A stretch of 11,423 nt of DNA. Origin: Thermoanaerobaculia bacterium. Its GTDB lineage: Bacteria > Acidobacteriota > Thermoanaerobaculia > Gp7-AA8. Positions 1 to 5,604 of the stretch are shown here, in pieces (the first letter of the stretch is position 1; the number at the start of each line of letters is the position of its first letter). The stretch spans positions 1 to 11,423 of the forward strand of contig JADGOA010000082.1 in NCBI GenBank assembly GCA_017883215.1, read 5' to 3'. Under the pieces are notes generated by a model. The model ran no database searches, was not told where the DNA came from, and saw nothing but the letters and a program-made list of their open reading frames with translations. Position numbers and translations under genes: made by a program.

Positions 1-2
1 CT

Positions 3-56
3 AGCGGCCTGTACTGGCTGAATTGGTACCAGATGGCGGCGGGATCGGCGACGTGA
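3..56 (+). CDS. Possible C-terminal tail of an upstream protein (partial)
   Basis: An open frame enters from the left edge and stops with TGA at 54-56. Its 17 visible residues include GLYWLNWYQMAAG, which is rich in Trp and Tyr and could be the end of a real protein, for example a membrane protein. It is not recognisable as the C-terminus of MnmG, the common upstream neighbour of rsmG. The other two plus frames stop within the first 21 bases. The fragment is too short to exclude chance. Confidence 0.2.
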   Translation, partial: SGLYWLNWYQMAAGSAT

Positions 57-116
57 GCGAGGCGCGCCGACGCAAGCATAGCGGTGACCCTGTTGTTGAT
101 CGAGGAAATGTGAATC

Positions 117-212
117 TCGCCGTAGGGCACGGCTGCGCCGTGCCGAATCCTGGTGGGTGGAGGAATGCAGCCACCGCCGCCCACGGAGTTCGGCACGGCG
201 CAGCCGTGCCCT
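117..212. repeat. REP/BIME-like extragenic palindrome, interrupted by the IS
   Basis: Bases 124-147 and 189-212 are perfect 24-bp inverted repeats. Each arm is itself a hairpin (GGCACGGC-TGC-GCCGTGCC and its complement). The 41-base centre can pair further (GTGGG at 153-157 with CCCAC at 180-184). The left arm extends outward to base 117; the matching seven bases of the right arm (ACGGCGA) are found at 1695-1701, beyond the insertion sequence. The intact element was therefore a 31-bp perfect inverted repeat. Such nested palindromes between genes resemble REP/BIME sequences, which are known targets of IS110-family elements. Whether it is repeated elsewhere in the genome cannot be seen here. 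Confidence 0.8.
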
Positions 213-215
213 GAT

Positions 216-225
216 ATGGAGTGAC
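216..225 (+). repeat. Subterminal inverted repeat, right end of the IS
   Basis: ATGGAGTGAC here is the exact reverse complement of 1678-1687. It lies three bases inside the element tip downstream of the transposase gene. It runs into a 16-base palindrome, GACTTTGTCCAAAGTC (223-238), which may be part of the terminal recognition structure. Confidence 0.75.
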
Positions 226-502
226 TTTGTCCAAAGTCGATTCGTCGGTTTGTTTTTCCTTAGCTGAGCTTTTGATTTTTCATTTGGGTTGCAGCAGCCC
301 AGTCGATCGAGGGGAAAGCGGCGACGATGATCATTCTGATAATGCGCGGGTCGGAACCGCATGAGCATGATCCGTCGGGAGCTGTCTCGGTCTACGAGCG
401 TGAGTCACGATGCAAAGCCTCGTGTCAGATAGGGCACGTCGAGAATTCTCCTTCATAACCGGAACCCTCGATCGGCTGCGCTGCTGCACGGTGCGTGGTT
501 GA
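226..502 (-). ncRNA. Candidate guide RNA (seekRNA/bridge RNA) region of the IS
   Basis: This 277-base non-coding stretch follows the transposase stop codon in the transposase reading direction, the place where IS1111-type elements encode their target-choosing RNA. A perfect stem CTCG (419-422) / CGAG (440-443) encloses a 17-base loop containing TAGGGCACG (430-438), identical to nine bases spanning the insertion site on the bottom strand (complement of 205-212 plus 1695). A second segment (332-344) matches both sides of the joined element ends in part. Another possible stem is ATGCG/CGCAT (342-346/358-362). Exact RNA ends and structure cannot be set from one sequence. Confidence 0.5.
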
Positions 503-1600
503 TCAGTTCATGGTTTGTGCGATGGCCCAGATGAAGCCGAGGAGTTCCCGTGCCACGGCGGTTGCCGCCACGGTGGAACGCTTGCCGCGGCTGGTCAGGC
601 GCGTAAATCGACGGTAGAGACGTAGGTCGCATTTGACCGCGATATCGATTCGTTGCTGAGGCTGGTTTTTGCGTCGTCGTCCAACGCGAAGGCCGGCCGT
701 CGGGCGTCGCTGGTAATGCCACGCAGCCTCGACGATCACGCGGCGCACGTGCGCGTTACCGGTCTTGGTGATTCCGAGCCGATGCACATGATCGCCTGTG
801 CTCGACTCGCCCGGCACGACACCGACGGCGGCCATCAGTTGCGGAGCTGTGGTGAACCGCCGTAGATCGCCTAGTTCGGCCAGGATCGTCATCGCCGTGA
901 TCGTGCTGATCCCGCGCAGCACCGACAGCGCCTCCACATAGCGCGCATGCTCGGGCTGTTTGGCTGCCTCGAGCACCTTGACGTCGAGCCGACCGAGTTG
1001 TTCGAGGCGCTGTTCGAGCGTCACGATCATCTCGATGAGCACCTCCTGCGAGTACCCCTGCTCGAGCGTGATTCCCTTGAGCCACCTCCAGTGTCGCTGC
1101 GTCCACGCTTTCCCCTCGCGGTAATAGTGCCCGTACCGAAGAATCAATTTACTGATCTTGTGACGGCTCCTGAGTACGTCCTTGTTGACCGCCTCTCGAG
1201 CCCGCATCAGATCTCGCAACCCCTCCCGCTTTTGATCGGGAACGGTGATCAAGGTCAGTTCTCCCGCCCGATACAGCCGACCCAACTTTCTCGCATCCCG
1301 CTTGTTGGTCTTGACCCGATCTCCCGGCTTTTGTGGAGTCAGCGACGGCGCCGCGACCTCGCAGCTCAATCCGCTCTTCTCGAGCCGCCGGTACAGCTCG
1401 TACCCACACGGCCCCGCCTCGTACACGATCCGCACCGCGCCCCCGAGTTGTTTGGCCCATCCAATCAGACGCCGGTATCCCCCGGCTGTCGGTTCCAGCT
1501 CGAACTCTCTCGTCGGCGTCTGCTCTCCACCCCGGTAATGCGCAATGGTCCACTTGTTCGCGTGATCGTCGATCCCAATCCAGTTGATACACTCGTTCAT
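503..1600 (-). CDS. IS110-family (IS1111-type) DEDD transposase
   Basis: This 365-residue recombinase catalyses RNA-guided excision and insertion of its element. The N-terminal RuvC-like domain shows D11 (in WIGIDDH), E61 (in VYEAGPCGYEL) and D102 (in KTNKRDARKLGRL). The C-terminal Transposase_20 domain (about 225-295) has the helix-hairpin-helix-like LRGISTITAMTILAELGDL and PGESSTG, whose serines (266/267) are candidates for the nucleophile, followed by ITKTGNAHVRRVIVEAAW. The ATG at 1600 was chosen over the upstream in-frame start because AGGAGGAG lies just before it. Length is normal and there is no frameshift, so the gene looks intact. N99 stands where many relatives have the first Asp of a DxxD pair. 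It points away from rsmG. Confidence 0.93.
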   Translation of the reverse strand: MNECINWIGIDDHANKWTIAHYRGGEQTPTREFELEPTAGGYRRLIGWAKQLGGAVRIVYEAGPCGYELYRRLEKSGLSCEVAAPSLTPQKPGDRVKTNKRDARKLGRLYRAGELTLITVPDQKREGLRDLMRAREAVNKDVLRSRHKISKLILRYGHYYREGKAWTQRHWRWLKGITLEQGYSQEVLIEMIVTLEQRLEQLGRLDVKVLEAAKQPEHARYVEALSVLRGISTITAMTILAELGDLRRFTTAPQLMAAVGVVPGESSTGDHVHRLGITKTGNAHVRRVIVEAAWHYQRRPTAGLRVGRRRKNQPQQRIDIAVKCDLRLYRRFTRLTSRGKRSTVAATAVARELLGFIWAIAQTMN

Positions 1601-1677
1601 GGCCCGCTCCTCCTGTATGTGGCTCTGCACTCGTTTCAAACTCGTGGTGTAACCCACGAATGTACCCGAGTGAGCGG

Positions 1678-1687
1678 GTCACTCCAT
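1678..1687 (-). repeat. Subterminal inverted repeat, left end of the IS
   Basis: GTCACTCCAT on the plus strand is the exact inverse of 216-225. It lies upstream of the transposase start and seven bases inside the element tip at 1694. It can also pair with the adjacent GAGTGA (1669-1674) to form a hairpin, competing with the ACCCG/CGGGT stem. Confidence 0.75.
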
Positions 1688-1701
1688 TCTGTCTACGGCG
1701 A

Positions 1702-1858
1702 TCGGTTCAGACTGCGTCAATCGATGATGTCTGCCGCCCGCCCCGCCGAAACATCCAGCCGCGATCGTCATGAGGCAGCCTCGGACAGACGGGCGTGGTT
1801 TGCCTCCCCGGGAACGCATCGAATTCGCACTGCGTCAGTGGTACAACGTCGGCCGCAG
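1702..1858. other. Intergenic leader upstream of rsmG, no clear signal
   Basis: These 157 bases lie between the right half of the interrupted palindrome and the rsmG start. I see no convincing promoter. A short palindrome GAGGCAGCCTC is present near 1772-1782. A small plus-strand frame (from an ATG near 1770) encodes RERIEFALRQWYNVGRR just before rsmG but out of its frame; see the rsmG entry. Confidence 0.4.
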
Positions 1859-2416
1859 ATGGATCCGCGCATTGACGTTTACAAACGGGAGCTTCTTCGC
1901 TGGAACGAGAAGGTGAATCTGATCGGTCCGGAAGCGAAGCAGAACCTCGACGAGCATATCGAGGAAGCGCTGGCCGCGGCGGAGATCCTGAAGCCGAAAG
2001 GGGAAGTGCTGGACTTTGGCAGCGGGGGCGGACTGCCTGCGATTCCGATGGCGATCGTTTCGGCGGAGGGGCGGTTTCACCTGGTCGAGGCCGACCGGAA
2101 GAAATGGGCATTTCTGAAGCACATCGCGCGCGAATGTTCGTTGAACGCGGTGGTGGTCGGTGATAGATTGTCGCGCGCTCTCACGCGGTTTCCTCCCGAT
2201 CTGCGATTCTCCCTCGTCATTTCTCGGGCGGTGGGTCGTCCCGAGGAGTGGGTTCCGTCGCTCAAAGCGCATCTCGCGGACGGCGCTCGCATTGCGCTGT
2301 TTCAGGGCACGCCGGATGCGCCGGTGATCGCCGGATTCGACGATTCGGGGGCCCATAAGCTCCCGCGCGGCGACGCCAATTACCTCGTGACGCTGACGTT
2401 CCACGTGGAACAATGA
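1859..2416 (+). CDS. rsmG: 16S rRNA (guanine-N7)-methyltransferase RsmG (GidB)
   Basis: RsmG methylates N7 of G527 (E. coli numbering) in 16S rRNA with S-adenosylmethionine, in the cytoplasm. The 185-residue product shows the family entry LLRWNEKVNLIG (12-23), the SAM-binding motif I VLDFGSGGGLPAIP (50-63), an acidic residue after strand 2 (LVEAD, 76-79) and ISRAVG (121-126). It is about 20-25 residues shorter at the N-terminus than typical RsmG. The ATG at 1859 has no clear ribosome site; GTG at 1838 is an in-frame alternative, and an RsmG-like helix in another frame just upstream leaves open a frameshift. The stop overlaps the parA start (ATGA). Its last codons carry the parS-like site. rsmG beside parAB is a widely conserved order. 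Confidence 0.9.
   Translation: MDPRIDVYKRELLRWNEKVNLIGPEAKQNLDEHIEEALAAAEILKPKGEVLDFGSGGGLPAIPMAIVSAEGRFHLVEADRKKWAFLKHIARECSLNAVVVGDRLSRALTRFPPDLRFSLVISRAVGRPEEWVPSLKAHLADGARIALFQGTPDAPVIAGFDDSGAHKLPRGDANYLVTLTFHVEQ
2397..2412. promoter_or_regulatory. parS-like centromere site
   Basis: CGTTCCACGTGGAACA matches the chromosomal parS consensus TGTTTCACGTGAAACA at 13 of 16 positions. Its inner 14 bases are a perfect palindrome, and the central CACGTG core is intact. It lies in the last codons of rsmG, ending at the base before the parA start codon, and encodes the FHVEQ tail of RsmG. ParB binds such sites to nucleate the partition complex. The location beside parAB is typical. Binding may also influence parAB expression, which is inference. 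Confidence 0.8.
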
Positions 2417-3183
2417 CGAAAATCGTTTCTCTCGCAAATCAGAAGGGAGGCGTCGGAAAGACGACGACCGCCATCAATCTCGGAGCCTCACTCGGGGCGT
2501 GCGAGCGGAAGGTCCTGATCGTCGATCTCGATCCCCAGGCGAACGCTACCTCCGGCGTCGGCATCAGCAAGACGCTCGACTTGACGATGTACGACGTCCT
2601 GGTCGACGGCGTGCCGATGCGCGAGATCATCCAGCCGACCGAGCTCCCCACCGTTTTCCTCGCCCCCTCCTCGGTCGATCTCGTCGGCGCCGAAGTCGAG
2701 CTCCGCGATTCGATCGGGCGCGAGTACCACCTCCGCCGTGCGCTCGAGAGCATCGCCGGCGACTACGACTACGTTCTCGTCGACTCCCCGCCGTCGCTCG
2801 GGCTTCTCACCGTCAACGGACTCGCGGCGGCCAACTCGGTGCTCGTGCCCATGCAGTGCGAGTACTTCGCACTCGAAGGCATCTCGCAGCTCCTCAATAC
2901 CATCCAGCGCGTCCGCGAGGCTGTCAACGCATCGCTCGACATCGAAGGGATCGTCCTGACGATGTATGACGAGCGGATGAACCTTTCCCGCCAGGTTGCC
3001 GAAGAGGTTCGCACCCATTTTCCGGAGAAGGTCTACTCGACCATCATCCCGCGCAACGTCCGCCTCGGCGAAGCCCCTTCCTTCGGCAAACCGATTATCC
3101 TTTACGACATCCGATCGCGCGGCAGCGAGGCTTACGTCAATCTCGCCAGGGAGTTCATCCGCCGCGCGGAGAACGTGATCTGA
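2413..3183 (+). CDS. parA: Chromosome partitioning ATPase ParA (Soj)
   Basis: ParA is a nucleoid-binding ATPase whose ATP cycle moves ParB-parS complexes. The 256-residue protein has the deviant Walker A motif KGGVGKTT (11-18) with signature lysine K11, the A' motif VLIVDLDPQ (34-42), and the Walker B segment YDYVLVDSPPSLGLL (about residues 118-132). Conserved QCEYFALEG and IIPRNVRLGEAPSFGKPI follow, the latter typical of chromosomal Soj. There is no N-terminal helix-turn-helix, so it is the small chromosomal type rather than plasmid P1-like. The start overlaps the rsmG stop as ATGA, and parB begins two bases after its stop, so translation is probably coupled. Confidence 0.97.
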   Translation: MTKIVSLANQKGGVGKTTTAINLGASLGACERKVLIVDLDPQANATSGVGISKTLDLTMYDVLVDGVPMREIIQPTELPTVFLAPSSVDLVGAEVELRDSIGREYHLRRALESIAGDYDYVLVDSPPSLGLLTVNGLAAANSVLVPMQCEYFALEGISQLLNTIQRVREAVNASLDIEGIVLTMYDERMNLSRQVAEEVRTHFPEKVYSTIIPRNVRLGEAPSFGKPIILYDIRSRGSEAYVNLAREFIRRAENVI

Positions 3184-3185
3184 CG

Positions 3186-4049
3186 ATGAACCAGAAAAAA
3201 GTGCTCGGCCGTGGCCTCGGCGCCCTCATCCCAGGTGGCGGCCGGTCCGATCAACCGCAGCACGCCGCCGGGATGATGCACGTCCCACTCGATCAGATCT
3301 CTCCCAATCCCTATCAGCCCCGCAAGACGTTCAACGAGGCCTCGATCGAAGAGCTCGCGCGCAGCGTCCGCGAGCACGGCATCGTGCAGCCGCTCGTCGT
3401 CACCCGCTCCGGCGACCGGTTCAAGCTCATCGCCGGCGAGCGCCGCTTCCGTGCCGCGCGCAAGGCAGGGCTGCAGACCGTCCCGGTCGTCATCAAAGAC
3501 GACATCAAAGAAGGGGATGTGCTGGAGATCGCGCTCATCGAGAACATCCAGCGCGAAGATCTCAACCCGATCGAAGAGGCGCACGCCTACCACCAGCTGC
3601 ACGAGGAGTTCGGGCTGACGCAGGAAGAGATCTCGAAGCGCGTCGGCAAAGAGCGGTCTACAGTCGCTAACTTCTTGCGTCTATTGAAGTTACCTGAGTC
3701 AGTCAAGAAACTTCTCGCCGGCGGACAGCTGTCGATGGGGCACGCACGTGCATTGCTCGCCGTCGAGTCGACGAAGAAACAGGAGCAGCTCGCCGAGCGT
3801 GTGGTCAGGCGCAACCTCAACGTCCGGCAGACAGAGATGCTGGCCGCGGAGAAGGCTCCAAAGCCGGTGGAGAAGAAAGAAACTGAGAAAGATGTCTTCA
3901 CACGCGATGCGGAGGAGCGATTGACCCGCACGCTGAGGACGAAGGTCGACATTAATCGCAAACGGCGAGGCGGCGTGATCCACATCCGCTTCACCAGCGA
4001 GGACGACCTGATCCGGATTTACGACGATCTCATGGGGAGGCGACGATGA
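3186..4049 (+). CDS. parB: Chromosome partitioning CTPase/DNA-binding protein ParB (Spo0J)
   Basis: ParB loads at parS and spreads as a CTP-dependent clamp. The 287-residue product begins with the ParA-stimulating motif LGRGLGALIP (7-16). The N-terminal CTPase domain has GERRFRAAR (84-92) and ENIQREDLNPIEEA (119-132), both nucleotide-contact motifs in the family. The central helix-turn-helix domain includes LTQEEISKRVGKERSTVANF (about 144-163). A charged linker (KAPKPVEKKETEKD) leads to a basic C-terminal dimerisation domain ending in MGRRR. Length and order are normal. The bactofilin start overlaps its stop (ATGA). Confidence 0.97.
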   Translation: MNQKKVLGRGLGALIPGGGRSDQPQHAAGMMHVPLDQISPNPYQPRKTFNEASIEELARSVREHGIVQPLVVTRSGDRFKLIAGERRFRAARKAGLQTVPVVIKDDIKEGDVLEIALIENIQREDLNPIEEAHAYHQLHEEFGLTQEEISKRVGKERSTVANFLRLLKLPESVKKLLAGGQLSMGHARALLAVESTKKQEQLAERVVRRNLNVRQTEMLAAEKAPKPVEKKETEKDVFTRDAEERLTRTLRTKVDINRKRRGGVIHIRFTSEDDLIRIYDDLMGRRR

Positions 4050-4420
4050 AAGGAAAAACTTCCGGCGAGCTGAACGGGTTTCTGGACCGCGGCGCGTCGT
4101 TCAAAGGTGAGCTCGAGTTCGAGGACACGATGCGCATCGACGGCAAGTTCAACGGCAAGATCACGTCGAAGAACGAGTTGATCGTCGGCGAGGCGGCGCA
4201 GATCGACGGCGACATACACGTCGGCAGGATCGCCATCAGCGGGACCGTCGTCGGCAAGATCGTCGCCGACCAGCGCGTGGAGATTCACCGGAACGGGAAG
4301 GTCTACAGCGACATCGACACCCCGGCGCTGATCATCGAAGAAGGCGCCGTGTTCCAGGGCAACTGCACGATGTCCGACCGGAAGAACGCGAACGTCGCGA
4401 ACATCGCGAAGGCGCAATAG
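4046..4420 (+). CDS. Bactofilin (polymer-forming cytoskeletal protein)
   Basis: Bactofilins (formerly DUF583) polymerise without nucleotide into filaments that act as scaffolds in cell shape or polarity. The 124-residue protein is a single bactofilin domain (about 10-110) built from short hydrophobic repeats expected to form a right-handed beta-helix, e.g. MRIDGKFNGKI, LIVGEAAQIDGDI, IAISGTVVGKI and VEIHRNGKVYSDI. There is no membrane segment, so it is cytosolic. GGGAGG lies five bases or so before the ATG, and the start overlaps the parB stop, placing it in the parAB transcript. In Myxococcus, bactofilins anchor the ParABS machinery; a similar role here is inference from linkage. Confidence 0.92.
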   Translation: MKGKTSGELNGFLDRGASFKGELEFEDTMRIDGKFNGKITSKNELIVGEAAQIDGDIHVGRIAISGTVVGKIVADQRVEIHRNGKVYSDIDTPALIIEEGAVFQGNCTMSDRKNANVANIAKAQ

Positions 4421-4437
4421 GTACACGGTGCACGGAG

Positions 4438-4454
4438 GCCGCTGCTCGAGCGGC
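4438..4454. terminator. Stem-loop between convergent genes, possible terminator
   Basis: GCCGCT (4438-4443) and AGCGGC (4449-4454) form a perfect 6-bp stem with a five-base loop. It lies in the 62-base gap between the convergent bactofilin and YkgJ-like genes, where a terminator is expected. No T-run follows on either strand, so a role in intrinsic termination is uncertain. Confidence 0.3.
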
Positions 4455-4482
4455 TAACCGTCCGAGCACCGAGCACCGACGT

Positions 4483-5046
4483 CTAAATCCACCCCCGCAT
4501 CCTCGCTGCCAGCACGATCGCTTCGGGGACGGTGAACTCGTCCTCCGGGCCTAACACGTCTTCCCACTGCAGGTCCCAGGCGGCCTCGAGGCGCTCGCCG
4601 TCCGTCCCCTCGGTGAAGTTCAACTCGCAGATGTCGCCGATGTACTTGCGCCCGTCGCGCAGCGGCAGGCCGAACGTGCGGCAGACGAGTGGCCGTGAGT
4701 CGTAGATCATGCACATCCCGGCCTCGTCGAGATTCGGACACGCCACCGAGGCGGTCCGATTGAAGAACACTTCCTTCTCCTTTTTCGAGCACTCGCGGAG
4801 GTTCGGATGCCTGGTCGACTCCATGACTTCGAGCGCTCGCTGGATGATCTTCTTTCTTCGGCTCGGGTTGAGCGCGGCAAGCCCTTGGGCGACGATCGGG
4901 ACGTCGCCGGATCCGATCTCGAACAGCCCGTGGCAGCAGAGTGAACAGCCTCGCCCGCACTGCAGGTTCTGCGGCTGCGTGCGGCTCACGGAGCGGAACC
5001 ACGCGTCCGCTCGGGCGAGAATGTTTTTGTACGACTCGTCGGCCAT
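4483..5046 (-). CDS. YkgJ-family cysteine-cluster protein
   Basis: This 187-residue protein belongs to the YkgJ/CxxCxxCC family (putative zinc or iron chelating domain, function unproven). Visible ligands are the cluster CGRGCSLCC (C30, C34, C37, C38), then CPNLDEAGMC (C103, C112), RPLVCRTFGLP (C122) and a later C140; C86 is also present. The RPLVCRxFG motif is characteristic of the family. There is no signal peptide or membrane segment, so it is probably cytosolic. I chose the ATG at 5046 because the longer frame needs a TTG start and adds a low-complexity extension. It is transcribed opposite to both neighbouring operons and shares the short upstream gap with the ATP synthase genes. Confidence 0.85.
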   Translation of the reverse strand: MADESYKNILARADAWFRSVSRTQPQNLQCGRGCSLCCHGLFEIGSGDVPIVAQGLAALNPSRRKKIIQRALEVMESTRHPNLRECSKKEKEVFFNRTASVACPNLDEAGMCMIYDSRPLVCRTFGLPLRDGRKYIGDICELNFTEGTDGERLEAAWDLQWEDVLGPEDEFTVPEAIVLAARMRGWI

Positions 5047-5068
5047 CGCGGAAGGCGTAACGGCGGGG

Positions 5069-5098
5069 GTGACAAGCTTCTTTCCGTTATGGTATACA
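5069..5098 (+). promoter_or_regulatory. Candidate sigma-70-type promoter of the ATP synthase operon
   Basis: GTGACA (5069-5074) resembles a -35 box and TATACA (5093-5098) a -10 box, with an 18-base spacer. It lies about 70 bases before the first ATP synthase start, in the gap between divergent genes. The boxes match the E. coli consensus at 5/6 and 4/6 positions. The organism's own consensus is unknown. Confidence 0.35.
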
Positions 5099-5100
5099 GC

Positions 5101-5169
5101 GTCGGCTTTGGGGAAGCCGCGCCTCAACCGGCCTGCCGCAGCCTTCCCCGGCGCTGCGGTCCCTTAATT
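5101..5169 (+). promoter_or_regulatory. Structured leader ahead of the ATP synthase operon
   Basis: Several stems can form in the predicted untranslated leader: GGCTT/AAGCC (5104-5108/5114-5118); GGGGAAG/CTTCCCC (5110-5116/5143-5149); and CCGCAG/CTGCGG (5136-5141/5154-5159). The last two cannot nest, so they are alternative or would form a pseudoknot. No ribosome site precedes the start codon, so folding here could affect expression. No known riboswitch class is recognised. Confidence 0.3.
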
Positions 5170-5604
5170 ATGCAAATCAATTTGATGCCCGATTTCTCTC
5201 TACTCGCCGTCATGGTGATCTTCATCATGACGTACATGGTCGTGCGCAAATTCTTCCTTGGGCCGATCAACGACGTGCTCGAAGCACGTGAGCACGAGAC
5301 GAAAACGGCTGAGCAGCGCTACGAAGAAGCGATGGCGAGATTCAGCGAAGCCACGGCCCAGGTCGAAGAGCGGCTGCACGTCGCCAAGAAGGACGCCTCT
5401 CAGATGCGCGACAAGTTCCGCGCGGAAGCTTCTGCGCAGCGAGCGACGCTCGTGGAGCGGACCAGCGCCGAAGCGAAGAAGCTCGTCACCGAAGCGGAGA
5501 CGAAGCTGAATGCCGAGATCAAAGAAGTGCGCGAGACCCTCGGACGCGACGCCGAATCCCTGGCCCACCTGGCCGCCGAGCGGCTCCTCGGGAGATCCGT
5601 TTGA
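5170..5604 (+). CDS. atpF': F-type ATP synthase subunit b' (second b-type stator subunit)
   Basis: This 144-residue protein is one of two b-type peripheral-stalk subunits that link the membrane part to the F1 head. It has one membrane helix near the N-terminus (about 9-28, LLAVMVIFIMTYMVV), then VRKFFLGPINDVLEAREHE, typical of the b family, and a long charged coiled coil. The ATG at 5170 gives MQINLMPDFSLL, a normal b-type start; ATG at 5185 is the alternative. No ribosome site is visible. A longer frame upstream would read through the leader and is unlikely. Its TGA overlaps the next start by one base. Paired b/b' genes imply a heterodimeric stalk. Confidence 0.9.
   Translation: MQINLMPDFSLLAVMVIFIMTYMVVRKFFLGPINDVLEAREHETKTAEQRYEEAMARFSEATAQVEERLHVAKKDASQMRDKFRAEASAQRATLVERTSAEAKKLVTEAETKLNAEIKEVRETLGRDAESLAHLAAERLLGRSV

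Larger units (their letters stand above)
213..1694 (-). mobile_element. IS110-family insertion sequence, IS1111 type, complete
   Basis: The 1482-bp element holds one DEDD transposase gene on the minus strand. Its ends are set by two agreeing signs. First, deleting 213-1694 restores a perfect 31-bp genomic palindrome (117-147 with 189-212 plus 1695-1701). Second, 10-bp subterminal inverted repeats lie 3 bases in from one tip and 7 bases in from the other, an arrangement typical of IS1111-type elements. CT occurs at both junctions (211-212 and 1693-1694), consistent with a duplicated 2-base core. About 94 bases precede the transposase start and 290 follow its stop, again as in the IS1111 group, where the guide RNA is downstream of the gene. 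Two small hairpins (CGTGG/CCACG near 1643-1657, ACCCG/CGGGT at 1664-1679) lie in the leader. Confidence 0.85.

Noticed and set aside
125..211. The inverted repeats as a CRISPR array or transposon ends
   Set aside because: There are only two arms in opposite orientation with no spaced direct repeats, and the IS ends lie at 213 and 1694, outside the arms; a REP-like palindrome explains it better.
1..234. A 77-residue minus-strand frame over the palindrome
   Set aside because: Much of it translates the inverted repeat arms, and there is no ribosome site or recognisable product.
947..2416. A 489-residue frame running from inside the IS into rsmG
   Set aside because: Its first part is antisense to the transposase and it crosses the IS boundary at 1694; only the part from about 1859 resembles RsmG, so it is a chance read-through frame.
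5281..5296. CACGTG in atpF' as a possible parS
   Set aside because: The flanks do not form the required palindrome and match the consensus poorly.
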